Positions 25,329-38,207 of a stretch of DNA of 64,000 bases are shown here, one piece after another. The notes beneath the pieces were generated by a model, which saw nothing but the letters and a program-made list of their open reading frames with translations, did no database searches and had not been told where the DNA came from. Every line of letters begins with the position of its first letter. Positions within the stretch are counted from its first letter, which is position 1. Position numbers and translations under genes: made by a program. Source of the DNA: Bombus terrestris (lineage: Eukaryota; Arthropoda; Insecta; Hymenoptera; Apidae); contig NC_063283.1 in the NCBI RefSeq assembly GCF_910591885.1, forward strand, positions 3,457,001-3,521,000, given 5' to 3'.

Positions 25329-28328
25329 TTAATGTAGACCAAGATTTCCTCCCAGGCCCTGTTCTTTCCTCCACTGGGCTAATCGGATAGCATACCAAGC
25401 CTAGAAGAAATATTAAATCTTTAGCTATGATTTCTCTTGTTTAACAACATTATCAAAACACAATAGAGCTTCTTATATCTGAATTAATAGAGAGAAAGAT
25501 GTCCAAATGATAGAACATTTTTTATATTGAATTTTATTTATTATTTAATTAGAGACAAAGAAAATTATTTATCTGCTTCAATATTTAAGAATTATCGTAG
25601 AAAAAACCCTGTTAATAACAAATATTCTACATAGTAAATTTCAATAATAGAAAGTTTCAATATGTATCAGAATACTCGCATAAAAAAATTCTACTGTATT
25701 TTTTCTTTTCTTTTCTTTTTCTCTTTGACTTTAATGTTGCTTCAACATCAAAGATTATTAAACCTATTACTAGGAGATCACGGATTTTTATATAAATATA
25801 TACATGTATGTACACAATTAAAGAAATAGAAATTAAATAGAAATTCTTTCTACTTATTAAAGATTATAGTAAGTTTTCTCCTATAGGTATATCTTATATT
25901 CTTGCATATTATATGCACTTTGCTCATTTTTGCATCTGTGGGATTTATCAAGTTTTCCTCTGAATATCTATTGTATTTCTTTTTTAGAAGGAATAAAGAA
26001 CTGTAAGAACCTCAACGTCGGATTCCGAGAGTCCAGTTTCGGCTGCCAAAAGGACGATATCCGCCGCATGAGGTGCCCTGGGCCATCTATTGAACTGTTC
26101 TTGGAGAACAGCTTCTTGATCCGCTGTCAGACGGATCACTCGAGCATCGGATGCTCTGCTGGGATATTGTGGCGAAGCTGATCTTAACATCTTGCCTGTA
26201 AAGAAAAAAAGTCATCCATTCGCAAACGTTTAAACACAAGGCTGTCGAGGTAAGGCTGTTAAGAGAAAGATTGTGATAATTATCGCGACAAAAGACGCGT
26301 GAATCAGCGCGACGCATCGTGAATATATTGTAGGTCTTGAATATTCCCTTTTATGGTGAAGAGAACACACGCGCTGATACACCTTAAACTATTAATCAAA
26401 TAAAATAATTTCATCCGCATCTTAATGAATCTGTATAAATATTCTCAGTTCTTTCGTTAACTGACCGTTTAATTGGTAATATGACAAATAAATTTGTTCC
26501 TTAGTTTAAAAGAGAACCGGCCACTGGGTAAATCGATTTTCGTTACGTAACTGCGTCTCGCATTATCATTAATTCGCAAGTTATATTGCGAAGGCGTGGT
26601 AATCGTAATAGTCGTATAATAACACTGGTATTACATAAACATGCGTCTGTTGTTTTGTATCTGTCACGCTATTATGGTGCAAGAACACGCGAATCGCTTA
26701 ACGCGCATTAATTCCATATTAGCCTGTTTTAACAAGGCGACCTTTAAGCAGAAACTGTTATAATAAACGCTAGAACCAGAGTGGTGAAAATGACCAATTT
26801 CTGGCATTTCCTATATTATTTCTGATTATTACGTCTACGAAATTTGATAATTCATTTTTACATCCCTAAGATTTGAAATTGATTCGCCAGAAATTTAAGC
26901 ACTTCCGCTTAAAGAATAGCACGTTTGACGGGTTAAGAAAAATGTAACGACGCTTAAGAAGATAGAAAATCCATAAATAAAAGAACTACATACATATGTA
27001 TTATGTCCAAGAACTTGACCAACTGGTGTGACAAGTTAATTCTTTTTTGGTTAACAGACTAAAAAGCTTAAAAAGTCGACGGAACAACATAGTCTCTGGC
27101 TAAATTCAGAGAAATCTTGTTACCACGAGATTTAACAGCTGCGAAGTCCACGTGTTGGGGAGTAAAACGAGCAACGAGAATAGCGTGACATTGACCCAAC
27201 GTCAGGGACTCCGTGCTTTTGGATACATGTCAAAACCAGATTACATAGGAACGAGAATAGCTACTGTTTCTTCTCTGACGACGTTTTAATCGTTTTTTGT
27301 TCTATCTTTCCTTGTAATATTCCTTCTGGGAGACTTCGCGAATTCTTTGATGGTAAGTTCCATGCAAACGAGCGATTTTTTTACGCGCGTATCGTAGTAT
27401 TAGCGAATAGAGGGTAAGGCAAATATAGCGAACAAAATAGCACTCGTCGCTAGATATGCGACAATCGTATAGATATACGTAAATAAATAAATATATTTAT
27501 ACGTAATATATATAAACATTATTCAATCGCAATTTTAATCATCTGCTGTTTAATAGGTCACACAAAGTTTACCCACGTCCATCTAAGTACGAAAGAAGCT
27601 TCGAAGAAACGTGATATTTGATAACACAAGAATCGCTGTGAAACTAATCAATATTAATTGATTGTCGAAAGTTCCAAGCAACTTTACGTCGACGATAAAT
27701 AAGAAGGAAGTAATAAAGGAAACCTCTCTTAAAGTTCCTAAATGACATAAACTTTCTTCAACCAATCCAGACGCAGCGAGGTAACAGTCTACGTGGTAAT
27801 TGACATCTGTTGCACATAATATGCCCATTATAACAATGTAAATATTATACGTATCTATGATTACCCAATTGCAGACTACTCTAATACAATATTTGACAAG
27901 CCTATGTAATGCAACTGTATACTGTGACAGTCGCTGATAAGTATGTAATTCATCTATTTTGGGAATATAATTAAAGAAGGTAGAAGCTCGATACTACCAG
28001 GTAAGTGCTTTACCTATCAAGTATTGCAGAAGTTACAATGTGCATTCTTTGTAATATTGCACTTTCCAGTTTCCTATGAATGCATAAAAATCCTCAATCT
28101 ACTAATAATTCTCGGAGGTGGCTGCGATTATAAATAAATAACATAAAATGAAAAAAGAAGAACTCGTTTACATTGGACCAAAATGTTTGACCACTTACTA
28201 GGCTCGCTGAATCTCACTCTGTGAGTCGATTTCTTAGCATCGTCGTGGTCTGGATAAACCGTGTGTTTCTCGCACAAATAGCACTTCCTTTCGTAAAAGT
28301 AAGACTGAAGCGACTTAGGTACGCTCAT
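25329..28328 (-). CDS. HOP-like degenerate homeodomain protein
   Basis: Minus-strand gene read as exons 28199-28328, 26011-26195 and 25329-25400; phases 1 and 0 are consistent and give 128 aa. The last two exons encode a homeodomain fold beginning at RVIRLTADQEAVLQEQFNRW and ending EAWYAIRLAQWRKEQG. As in vertebrate HOPX, the third helix keeps both tryptophans but lacks the DNA-contacting Asn51 (Ile here) and Arg53 (Leu here), so sequence-specific DNA binding is unlikely. An intron splits helix 3. Exon 1 adds about 43 residues with a CYLCEKH cluster and a strong GTAAGT donor; its membership is inferred from phase. Without it, translation could start at 26190 (83 aa). Vertebrate HOPX, from memory about 73 aa, is a co-regulator with SRF. 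Confidence 0.65.
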
Positions 28329-30080
28329 TTCCGCGAATGGATGTCGTCCTAACCGATAGAAGATCAAACGTTCCTGCGCACGGTTCTCGCGCGACTGATT
28401 TCTACCTCCTTTTGTCGCAACTGATTTTGCTCGCGTAGTAATATAAAAATGTTAATCAATGCGTACACGTAGGAAAGGAATAGCCTTGATAGGATGCACG
28501 AACTTAACGGAAGCCTCAACAAAGTTCCTTGCCAAAATATTTAATTAGACGATTCTGCTTCCGGTTCTGCTTCTGAATCACTGGTCCATTAAGCTGTAAA
28601 GCATTTGGCTGCTTGTTCGCGCCATGTAATTGATAAAACATCTCGTTATTCTATATTTAAATCGCCACTTTGCCACGGTAGCACAACAGCTCAAAATAGG
28701 CAAAGAATCATTTTCCATGTCACACTTTGATTTTTATATACGTTGCTTGAATGTGTACATTTTTCTAATGAATTCCTAATGTTTCAGGTTTTTACTTTCC
28801 CACTATGAAGAACATAAACCCGCCAAGGAAAGAAATTCCTCGTAATTCATCGACAAAAGCTTTTGTAGCTTCGGTATAAAGGCAGTACATACACAACTAA
28901 TTTATCAATTTCTTTTACAACATTTACTGTACAAAAGTTAAAATTTAACTTTTATATTAGCAATGCGAAAAATCTGGAGAATAAAGAGATAATTATTTTC
29001 TAAATCATTTGTTCGTAACTTATTCAGTGAAGTTTCGTGCTCGTTCGATTTCAAATCATTATTTCGTAATACTCTACATAATACAATTTTATTTGACGGA
29101 TTCCAAATATTTCAACGTGCCTATCTTGAAAAATGAAGAAATTCTTGGCAGAACATTTTAATTAAGGATGACAGTATTGGATTCCTGCGTAATTCTGTTT
29201 GTCCAATTGACGCAATAAAACTGTTCATACTAGCAACTCACTAATTGTTTCGAACAGTGTACCTAGATGCACAGAATGTCTCACTATCGTTTGTCACGTG
29301 TAAGTGTTACAGGTCGAACGCTGCTAAAGTCAGGCCTCGGACGTACTTTCTCTTTTAGATTAGGCGATCCTGTTCTCCAAAGAGAATAAGTCGAGGATCC
29401 GCGATCCGCACAGGCTGATAAGCAACCGGAGAGACAATTTCGCGTTTAAAAGGCGTGCCGTGACATTTCTGTAACGCGTATTTGTCGTTTCATGGTGCGT
29501 AGGTGGCGAGTAAATGCCTTGAGCTGTATGTTTATGGAGCAGCTCTTTGGAATGTTAAACTTGACCCACAGATTGAATAGCATGCCAAGTAAACAGGCAC
29601 GGACGAAGCGATCGAGGACAGTTTCCGATTGAAAAGGCGATCTTAAAATCAGAAGCGTCTATTCATCGATCTCTAACGTGTTTGTGGTTTCAGCGGGCGT
29701 CACGGGTGATTCGAAAACGCGTTTTACGTGTCGAAGAAAAAGGCTGCTGTTCGTTCGAGAAAGCGTGAAATGGAAATTAGCTGTGACAGGAGCATCCATT
29801 TACGGTGATACATGAAAGTATCTGAACGTTGGCTGTAGAATATTTTTATAAACGTGGTAAGACTTTGTTTATAATGATCTCTTTCCTGTCGAACGAGATG
29901 TTAATCAACGAATCTAATCCACTTATAGTCGTCCATCTTATTTCAAACTTTATCAATACGATCACGACAGTCGTGTCATTACATAGTATCAATAAAATGT
30001 TTCAATGTTTCGTGCAATGCGGATAATATATTTATAGAAGGTTTCCATATCTGTTTAAATATCTTTACGAGTCTCTTTAG
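28329..30080. other. Spacer without a recognised gene
   Basis: Lies between the start of the homeodomain gene and the end of CFAP61, both on the minus strand, so it probably holds the promoter of the first and the 3' untranslated region of the second. No further exon could be supported. Confidence 0.4.
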
Positions 30081-33000
30081 TTACAAATCCGTGTACAGTG
30101 GACTGTTTTCAATGTCCGCGTATAATTCACGGAATTTTCCAGGAGTGCAGTAAACAGGCAAGTCTTCTTCGGAGAACTGTAGCAGATCTAGCAAATTTTC
30201 CTCTATTTCCTGCTGGTACACCGAGCCAGCGAATCTCGATTGGATGGTCTGACGATCGTTGTCTTGTATCTAAGAAGATTACAAGGCATTTGACACGATC
30301 CGAAACGAAAAATTAAACTTTTTATCTCATAAATAGACTGCGTATCCTGTCATTATGCGAAAAAAAGTATTAGAGAGGCGTGGTGAAAAGAAGTGATTAA
30401 TCTAAATGATACTTTCACTTTAACTTTCAATTTGCTGGAACTTATATAGTATGAAAGATAAGGAAATACGTGACCTTCTACGTCGATATACAAATTATAC
30501 AAAAATGCTGGATGGCATAAAAATCCGCAGGCTGCTTATAAATTCTTGACTCACCGCATTCCAGTTGGATTGTACTAGTGCACGCACGCAATCGTCAACT
30601 AATGATTGTCCAGGAATTGCCTGTCGCGAGAAAAATTTATTCGTCGTTCGTTTCTCGAGTGGATTATTTTCAATGTTCGTTTCTCTTACCGTTTTCGACA
30701 AGAGCGTAGCACGGTTCTCCACTCGAAGACACTCGAATCTATCGTAGAAGATCGCCATGGCCCATGGTTCCCGGAAGTACGCGTAAAAGTCCGAGATCAA
30801 CGATTTCTATATCACGGTGACAGGTATAATTATTTTCTAGATCTTTCATTCTCGGTTCTACGTCATAGAAAAGCGAAAAACGATTTACTTCGAAACGTGC
30901 TTTAAGCTCGTTCAGTAAGCTCTCGTGTTTTCCGTATAACGCGACCATATGACGCACTTCAAAATCCTAAAATATTAGCGAATTATTACGCATACTCCGA
31001 AATCATTAAAAAAGTAAAGTGATATGTCTCTCTACCTTCTTGTTGAAACACGTTACTGTTTCTATCATGTCAAACCGATTCAGTTTTATGCGAAAGTAGC
31101 CAATTTCTGATGTACACGATCCTGTTATCAGCACTTCACCCTAAATACGATCGCTTAAACGAATTTCCTCGCGAAACGTAGCGAAAGCACAATGAAAACT
31201 CACGTAAACGTTGTACTGAATCGTAGGTTTGCGTAACATGGATTTTCCAGACTTGCCCACGTGAAGGTAGCGATAACCACCGGGTAAAGTACAGGCCACG
31301 ATTTTCGGTGATCGAAACACGACTATCGGTTGATCTTCCTTGCTTTTTAACTGTGCGACCGATGTCTCGCTGCCTCGATGTTCATTTTCGATGACCGATC
31401 GAAGAATCTTCGCCAGCTATCAGATATTAATGAACCTCGTGAAACTAAAAGACTCGCAGATTTGAAGATTTCAATCATCTTGCGGAATTGAATAAATATT
31501 ATTAGCAAAATTGTGCAAATCACAAGTTACAAATTATCAGTGTTAAACCTTTACACCTGGAAGTATTTTAACGTTTCTATCCATCAATTTGGTTATTAAG
31601 AAATTACGAGGGAAAAGTTACAGTTACTTGCATATTTGTCTGTTTTGAAATATTAACTCTCATTAAAACTCATAAAGAGTAGAATCGTAAAAGAGAAGTT
31701 TATAGCCAATAAACCGCAATATTTATGAATCGTGCAAGGACGTTTTGGTTTACTAACTTTCTCGCCGATCTCTATACTATTGAAGTATATATGTTGCCAG
31801 GCTTCGAGGTAGAATCTTCTACAATACTTAGTTATGCTACCAGCAGCAAAGATCGATGGATCGTTTGTCCTTAATTCCGTGTCTATGACCAGCTGGCCGT
31901 CGAACATGAGTCCAGACCTACAGATCGCTGAAAAGGATCGAACGCATTGGTGAATCATAGTCAGCGGTCGTGGACAGAATTATGAACTTCGTTGACGTAG
32001 GAATTTGGCAATCACCCAAAAATATCCTCATGTTGATGGTCTTCTCGCGAAAATTTAGAAAGGCGTCGCAGTCCAACGTTCTGGTTTTACCTCTCAGGCG
32101 GATAACGATCGCTTCTATCATTGTTCCTCGTGGCAAGCTTTTTACGTGCCAATCGATCAATTCCCAACCCACGAGCACCTCGATATTATTCTCCGAAATC
32201 GACTTCATCACTTCTGCGTACACCTTCCATAGCCACATATTTCTTTATGTATTAAGCAATATGTTTTTCAAATTTCTATATAAAAGAACTAAGGTACATC
32301 GAGATTCTAAAAATGCTTAGTTTAAAAGATATTCTGATATTAATTAAAGATGAACACTCTTTTCGCAATAGAATAAGACTGTTGGTATCAGCAAACGTAT
32401 AAACATTGTATATCAGTAACAAAATAGTCGCTCAGTGTTGTACAGTGGAGTCGAAGAGTGTCGTTGGAACGATTAAAGAAAAACAAATCTAATTCGCGTG
32501 CTTTTTGTACTTCGCAATCGTTGAAGAAGATATTTTCGTAGGATGTACACTTTTGCAATGGCGGTTGGATCAGTGTGATCCAAGAACCCTTAACTCCAAA
32601 TTCGAGCAATCCTTGAAGGGCGCAATAACAATCGATGTTGTGTCCATAAAAAATAATCTTCCCTAGAAAAATGTCGTGTATTAATGTTTGATTTCTTCTT
32701 TTGTAAAATCTGATCGAACGACTAACTTTCGCGTTTCAATTTATTTGTCAGCACTTCGATCTTCTCTAAACAGATAGCTGCTTCTGTATCGTCATTGATC
32801 GTCAAACAGTTCCAAGGTGTTTCGTGCTGCAAAAATTCTCTAGGCGAGGGAAAAATAATTGTTGATATTCGTTCTAATTTCTACAGCTTTATCTTCTTGA
32901 TTTACCCTTTTTTCTGTTCGTCCAATTCATCTTGAAATTGAGGACGCTGATACTGCATTCCACAGGTTAAGATGAGATAATCGTACGTAATGTTTCCTTG

Positions 33001-36000
33001 ATGCATCACAGTTACGTATTTCTCTTTCCTATTAGGTGCAATCGGCCACGAGAATATTTGTGTCATTATAGAAAACATTTGAAGAAATTTCATTAACACT
33101 GTAATGTAGATCGTGAATGTTTGCGAAAGTTCATATTTTCATGAAGATAATTAGAAAAATGAAATCTAGGTAGAAAACTTTTTTTACTTATTAGATACTA
33201 TAACGAGTGTTATACCCGACATTTTATATATGTTTGGGTATTATAATACGTGCATTCTGTACATATTTGCAACTTCCAATTTCCCATAAACGCATCTCTA
33301 CGATGTTTTTATTTCCTCTCTGTTTTTCCATACCTTTGAATCGACGTCACTGTTCCATATACAATACTAATTCGATAACGTGCCCCAATCAGCCGACGAT
33401 ACCTCGGACAATATCGGCCTTTGAAGGGTAGCAAACACGCGCACATTTCGTCTTCGTCCTCGAAAGGTAAGCCGTGTGGCGATATCAGAGTGATATTCGC
33501 GAATCGTATGAAGCTTTGTCTAAATTTAAGAAAACAGAGTTTGTCGTTCACCTTTAGAATTCCTTCAATTTTTCATTCAGTTTTACCCAAAAATAAGATG
33601 TTCTAAGAATGCAACGGCACAATCCGAGGCGCCCACCACAACCACCCTCGAATCGATGATCGGTTTTGGTATCAATGCGATCCTTGGTGACGTCATGAAA
33701 AGCGAAAAACGTTCAGTTCGTTTCATAGGCTCGTCAGCTTCCTCGAAACCATGGTACTTGTATTCGATTCTTCGACGAGGCCTCACGGAAGCCATAGTGT
33801 TCAAGCATATCGTCAGAGGATGCGTACGAGTCTAAAATAGCAGTACGTCTCAGGATGAACTACAGGGTAAGTCAGAAAGGAAATTTATCTCATGTTGTGC
33901 TGACACTTTTTGATTTACAGGGAACGCGTGAATTGGAAGGAGGTGAAAAAGAATGGCCTGCAGGATCTCCAGATTGTGTATCGATTGTGTATCAATTTGT
34001 GGCCTTTTTAAGTATTTAAGAAACAAGATCTAGCCTAGAAAGCCAGAAATTGCAAGGAAATATAATTCAAGAATTTCATACTATTTTTATAACTATGTTC
34101 TATAGTACAATGATGAATTTTTCAGGCTGATGTCATATAGTTATTCTCATGTAAGGATCAACACCGAGAACAGTTTCAACCAATAAAATAAATGTGGCAA
34201 ATACCTTCGTATATTTGCAATACTTAGGAAAGCAAATGATACTATTCTATTCCTGGTAAGTCAAATAATATCAACAAGCTAAACGCGTATCCTCTTTCTG
34301 ACTCTGTATTTGTTGCCCACCCGAAAGTCTTGGAAAAGTTACTACATTTGCTCTAAAATTGGACGAGATCATGGCTGAATAACGTTGTAATAATTTATTT
34401 AACTTGACACTCTGTCGATGCTGTTAAAATATGAAATTAATATTAAGAGATACATGCAATTTAAAATTCATGAGCTATAATAAAAGTTTGACCAAAGTTT
34501 TATTAAAAGTAGGATGTGTCCTAAGACTTTCGAGAGGAATGTAATTTTATCGTCGAATTTTACCAATGCACTCAACGCTGTTTCTGTAAGTCGATAATAA
34601 AGAACGATCATGCCACTAAAACGAGCGATCTCGCAGAAGAAGAAGGGCAGATGAATGGAGAAAACTGGCATCAGTATGAAATGTAGAATACGTCCATAAG
34701 CATCGCCAGGTATATTTTTCTCTGCGATGTAATCTTCTATGTGATAACGTCGTCTAATATACGTGACTTCTTTCTCGACGCTAATGAAATTTATATGGTC
34801 GTTGATGTTCATGGAGATGTAAAAAATTTTCTAAAAAGCAGTCAACATCCTTCGAAGCTCACCAAAGAATTGCTACACCGATTATCCTGTCCTTCCATTG
34901 ACAGATATAACACTGCATCTCTGATGGTTTTTTATCCATCGCGATATCAAAGTCTATTAAAACTTGTTCCGCTTTTGGAATATTCTGTAAAAGTTCTTGT
35001 ATGTCGTCTCTATCGGAAAGCTTAGCTTCTCGAAGCTTTATGTGACCCAGAAGAGCAGCACGATGCATTACGTATAGCGTCATGGGATAATCCTTGTTAC
35101 ACTTCAGTGGCACACGCTGGATCGTTTAAAAAAGCGTCAAGATATTGCTAATTTCTGTTAAGTTAATTCATTCGAGAACTGACGTTAAGTGGCGAGATAA
35201 AATTTAACAATACGCTGAATTTTAGTAACTTTTGTACTAAAAAGAGTTCATTATATGATAACTAATATTTGGTTTTTATATTATTAGTGACAATAATATA
35301 GTTATTCTATATGTTCTATTACGTTTATTCATTGCTCCTATTAAATATAAATCTCATGACTTTTTTATATTTCTTTTGTCCGGATAACGTTAGGATAACT
35401 TCAAGAATAATTTCTTGAAATATGTTAGTCTCGAATGTGTCAATAAGAAGTGTGATATACCACGAAATGTTGGAGGAGAGGAAAGTAAGGATGAGAGAAA
35501 GGCAGAAGGATCACGCAATAATCCAAGTCGGGAAAACACTCGAACGCGGCCTCCATGAAGTTCCTACTCCAGCGACGTTTTATTTGATCTTTCATCGCGA
35601 AAATTTCCAAAACGAATGCGTTAACATCGCCGTGATAAACAGGCTGCGAAGGGACATCGATCTTGTCAAATACTGGGTCTCCGAAAGATTCACCGAAGGT
35701 AACGATAGATCTTCCTTTGTTGCAAAAAAAGTCGCAATTGGTTTTGTTCCTCTTAAATAAAAATCGAACAGTAAGTCGAAATTCGTGGGGAACTCACGTG
35801 GTATCGTAAATAACGAGTCCGTGAACGCGTTGGTCATCAATTTTGATTGATAGTACGTGTCGAAGTAATCGGCTATCGATTGCAGATCACTGGCGAAGGT
35901 CATTATCGATGGATCGATCAGTTTTCTCATAGGTGGCATCAGTTTTGTCCATCCATCGTTGGAAGCTACAGAAACTCTAGAATCTGTGTCCTCGAAGATT

Positions 36001-38207
36001 TCCATGCTCTCTTCCGGTGAAAGTTTCTCGGAGAATCTAATGCGGTGTGAATATGTCTGACATAAATGCATCTGACAGATAAATCTGTTCAAGACAAATA
36101 GATTTCAAGTTCTCATTTGGAGATGTTGGAAAGTTGTATTTCTTTCCTATTGCCTTTTTAAATTTCAAAATAACGATTACTATATGTATACGCTATTACG
36201 TTTACAAACGTACACAAGCCAAGTGAAAGTAATTACATTGAACTAAAGTACAAATTGATAAATTAATCGTTAGAATTAAAAGCAGCGTTTACTGCCTTGG
36301 TATGCAATTAAACTATAAATTTTAATTAAGCGACAATAATATATTTTCTATTTCAGACGACGCAACGTGTGCGTCGATATCAATGAGAAGAACTTCTCAA
36401 AAATTATTATTCTCGAAAATTAGTCGTCAGAAAGAATAAGTCACAAATTCGATGTGTCCCAAAACGAAGTACAATAGAAAATACTAACTCTTCCGTTGAT
36501 TCCCCAAGGGACTTTCTCCAAAATATAGAGAAGAACGTCTTGCTGGCAGGCTGCATGCTTTGTCGAAGAAATTTGTCGTTTTCATGGATCTTTCTAAGAC
36601 CATTGTACGGTCGCAGTTCGAAATTCTGATTGAGCGTATCTACATCTGCGTTGCTATTGAGAAACATTACGCCAGTAGCAAAACCATCGTCATCCTCGGA
36701 AACGATCAGTCGTCGACAGTTGTCAGGATTGCGAATCATCTCGCTGACGTAAAATTCTCCATAAAATTCTTTTACGAGGCTCGACTCCGCGTCGATGATC
36801 GCTACTATGTCGTCGTTATCCTCTTCTCTATTACGTGGGAAACAAAATGTTTCTATTTAGTTCTCTATTACGATGAGTCAGAAGTTACAGTGCTCCTTGA
36901 ACTCCTTCGTTTCTAATTGTTTTTCTACATGCCGTCGCGGAAATTCTATGTAAACAAACTGATCAATATACAGGGCGACCCTAAACTTGTGGTACATTCG
37001 GGAAGGAAGCGATTTCTTACGCGAAAGTAAGTCAAAAATATAAAATAAAATTTGTTCACGTGGTACTCCGATCTGAAAATATGTCAACATTTCGTTGACG
37101 GAGCGCGTTTACTTGAAACAATGATTTTGTTCTGAATATTAGACTACGCGAATTAGTTTATATTTTTCATTTTAATTATATTATTCGAGCTCTAATTGCA
37201 ACATGAATTTAAGACCGTGTATTTTCAACCTACTTTTGTACGAGGGGTCAGCTCCTTTCTAACTATAGTACATTATCGGAATCACCGTGTATAAATAGAA
37301 GAAACGATTCAGAAAGTCGCGTGAAACGCAACTCACACAGCACGTCGAATCTTGAGCCTGGGATTTTTTAGATGACGTTCGGTTATGTAGATTGACTGCA
37401 CGGACGGCTTGTCGGCACAGTATTGCGGGATCCTGATCATCTGCTGTTCGAACACGTCCGCGGCAGCTGGAAAATTAAAACCACCGGTGGTTTTGAGCCG
37501 CGTCTACCGAAAGATCCATCTTTGGGCTCACGTATGATAATCTGAGGAGGAATCACGAGAATCACGTGCTGCAAATACGACGTAATATCGAAGAGTCCTG
37601 TCAGTAGGTCTGCGAAGAAGTTGCCAGTATATCGTTTGTCCCACACGAGGATATGTATAAACATCGCGTTTCCTTCTGTCACATCTTCGATCCTTTATCA
37701 AACGAATCGTAGATAAGAGGAGCGTTTCACCTTTCTCTTTTTAATATTCGCGTTAAACGAACAATAATCAGCGTTGCGTTTAACGGGCTAATGAAATTTG
37801 TGTTCGACAGAAATAGTTTCCATTACTTGTACAATCTGTACAACCAAGTCAGCCAATCATCTGGAGTCACCGACGGCACGTTCGGATAATTGCAAAGGCA
37901 TATGCCTGAAACGATTTCACACTTTTCGTTACACTGCACCATTGATAGACAACTCGCCTCGCTGCAAACGAACGTTTCCTGTTATCATGCTGCAAAATTG
38001 TCAGACGATCGTCTAGTTAATCGAATACAAGATGCGTTCGAGTTCCACGTCTCCAAAAATTTCATACGTCTCCGGACGTATGAGTTGCTCGAGATTAGGC
38101 AGATCGGCGTGCTCCATTAGTCTAACACCGAAAATCTCTGTCGCTGCATCCAGACTTTTCCTTCCGTGGAAATATACCTCTGGATCGCCCAGCCATATAC
38201 TCAACAT
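30081..38207 (-). CDS. CFAP61: Cilia and flagella associated protein 61
   Basis: Ciliary/flagellar protein that helps attach radial spokes (calmodulin- and spoke-associated complex); in insects expected mainly in sperm. 21 exons, all phase-consistent, give 1,321 aa: 38207-38029, 37961-37827, 37692-37532, 37466-37337, 36827-36485, 36056-35798, 35714-35461, 35116-34863, 34780-34564, 33831-33587, 33519-33334, 33028-32906, 32839-32727, 32662-32511, 32223-32016, 31927-31758, 31416-31204, 31140-31036, 30966-30889, 30806-30555, 30269-30081. The first half holds two acetyltransferase-like domains (DDIVAIIDAES, VTYIRRRYHIEDYI); the second a disulfide-oxidoreductase-like Rossmann fold (SRVVVVGASDCAVAFLE, YDYLILTCGMQYQ, DPSIFAAGSITKY). 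The end has YFREPWAMAIFYDRF and LPVYCTPGKF. The exon 6 acceptor could instead lie 15 nt upstream, and an upstream coding exon cannot be excluded. Confidence 0.9.
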
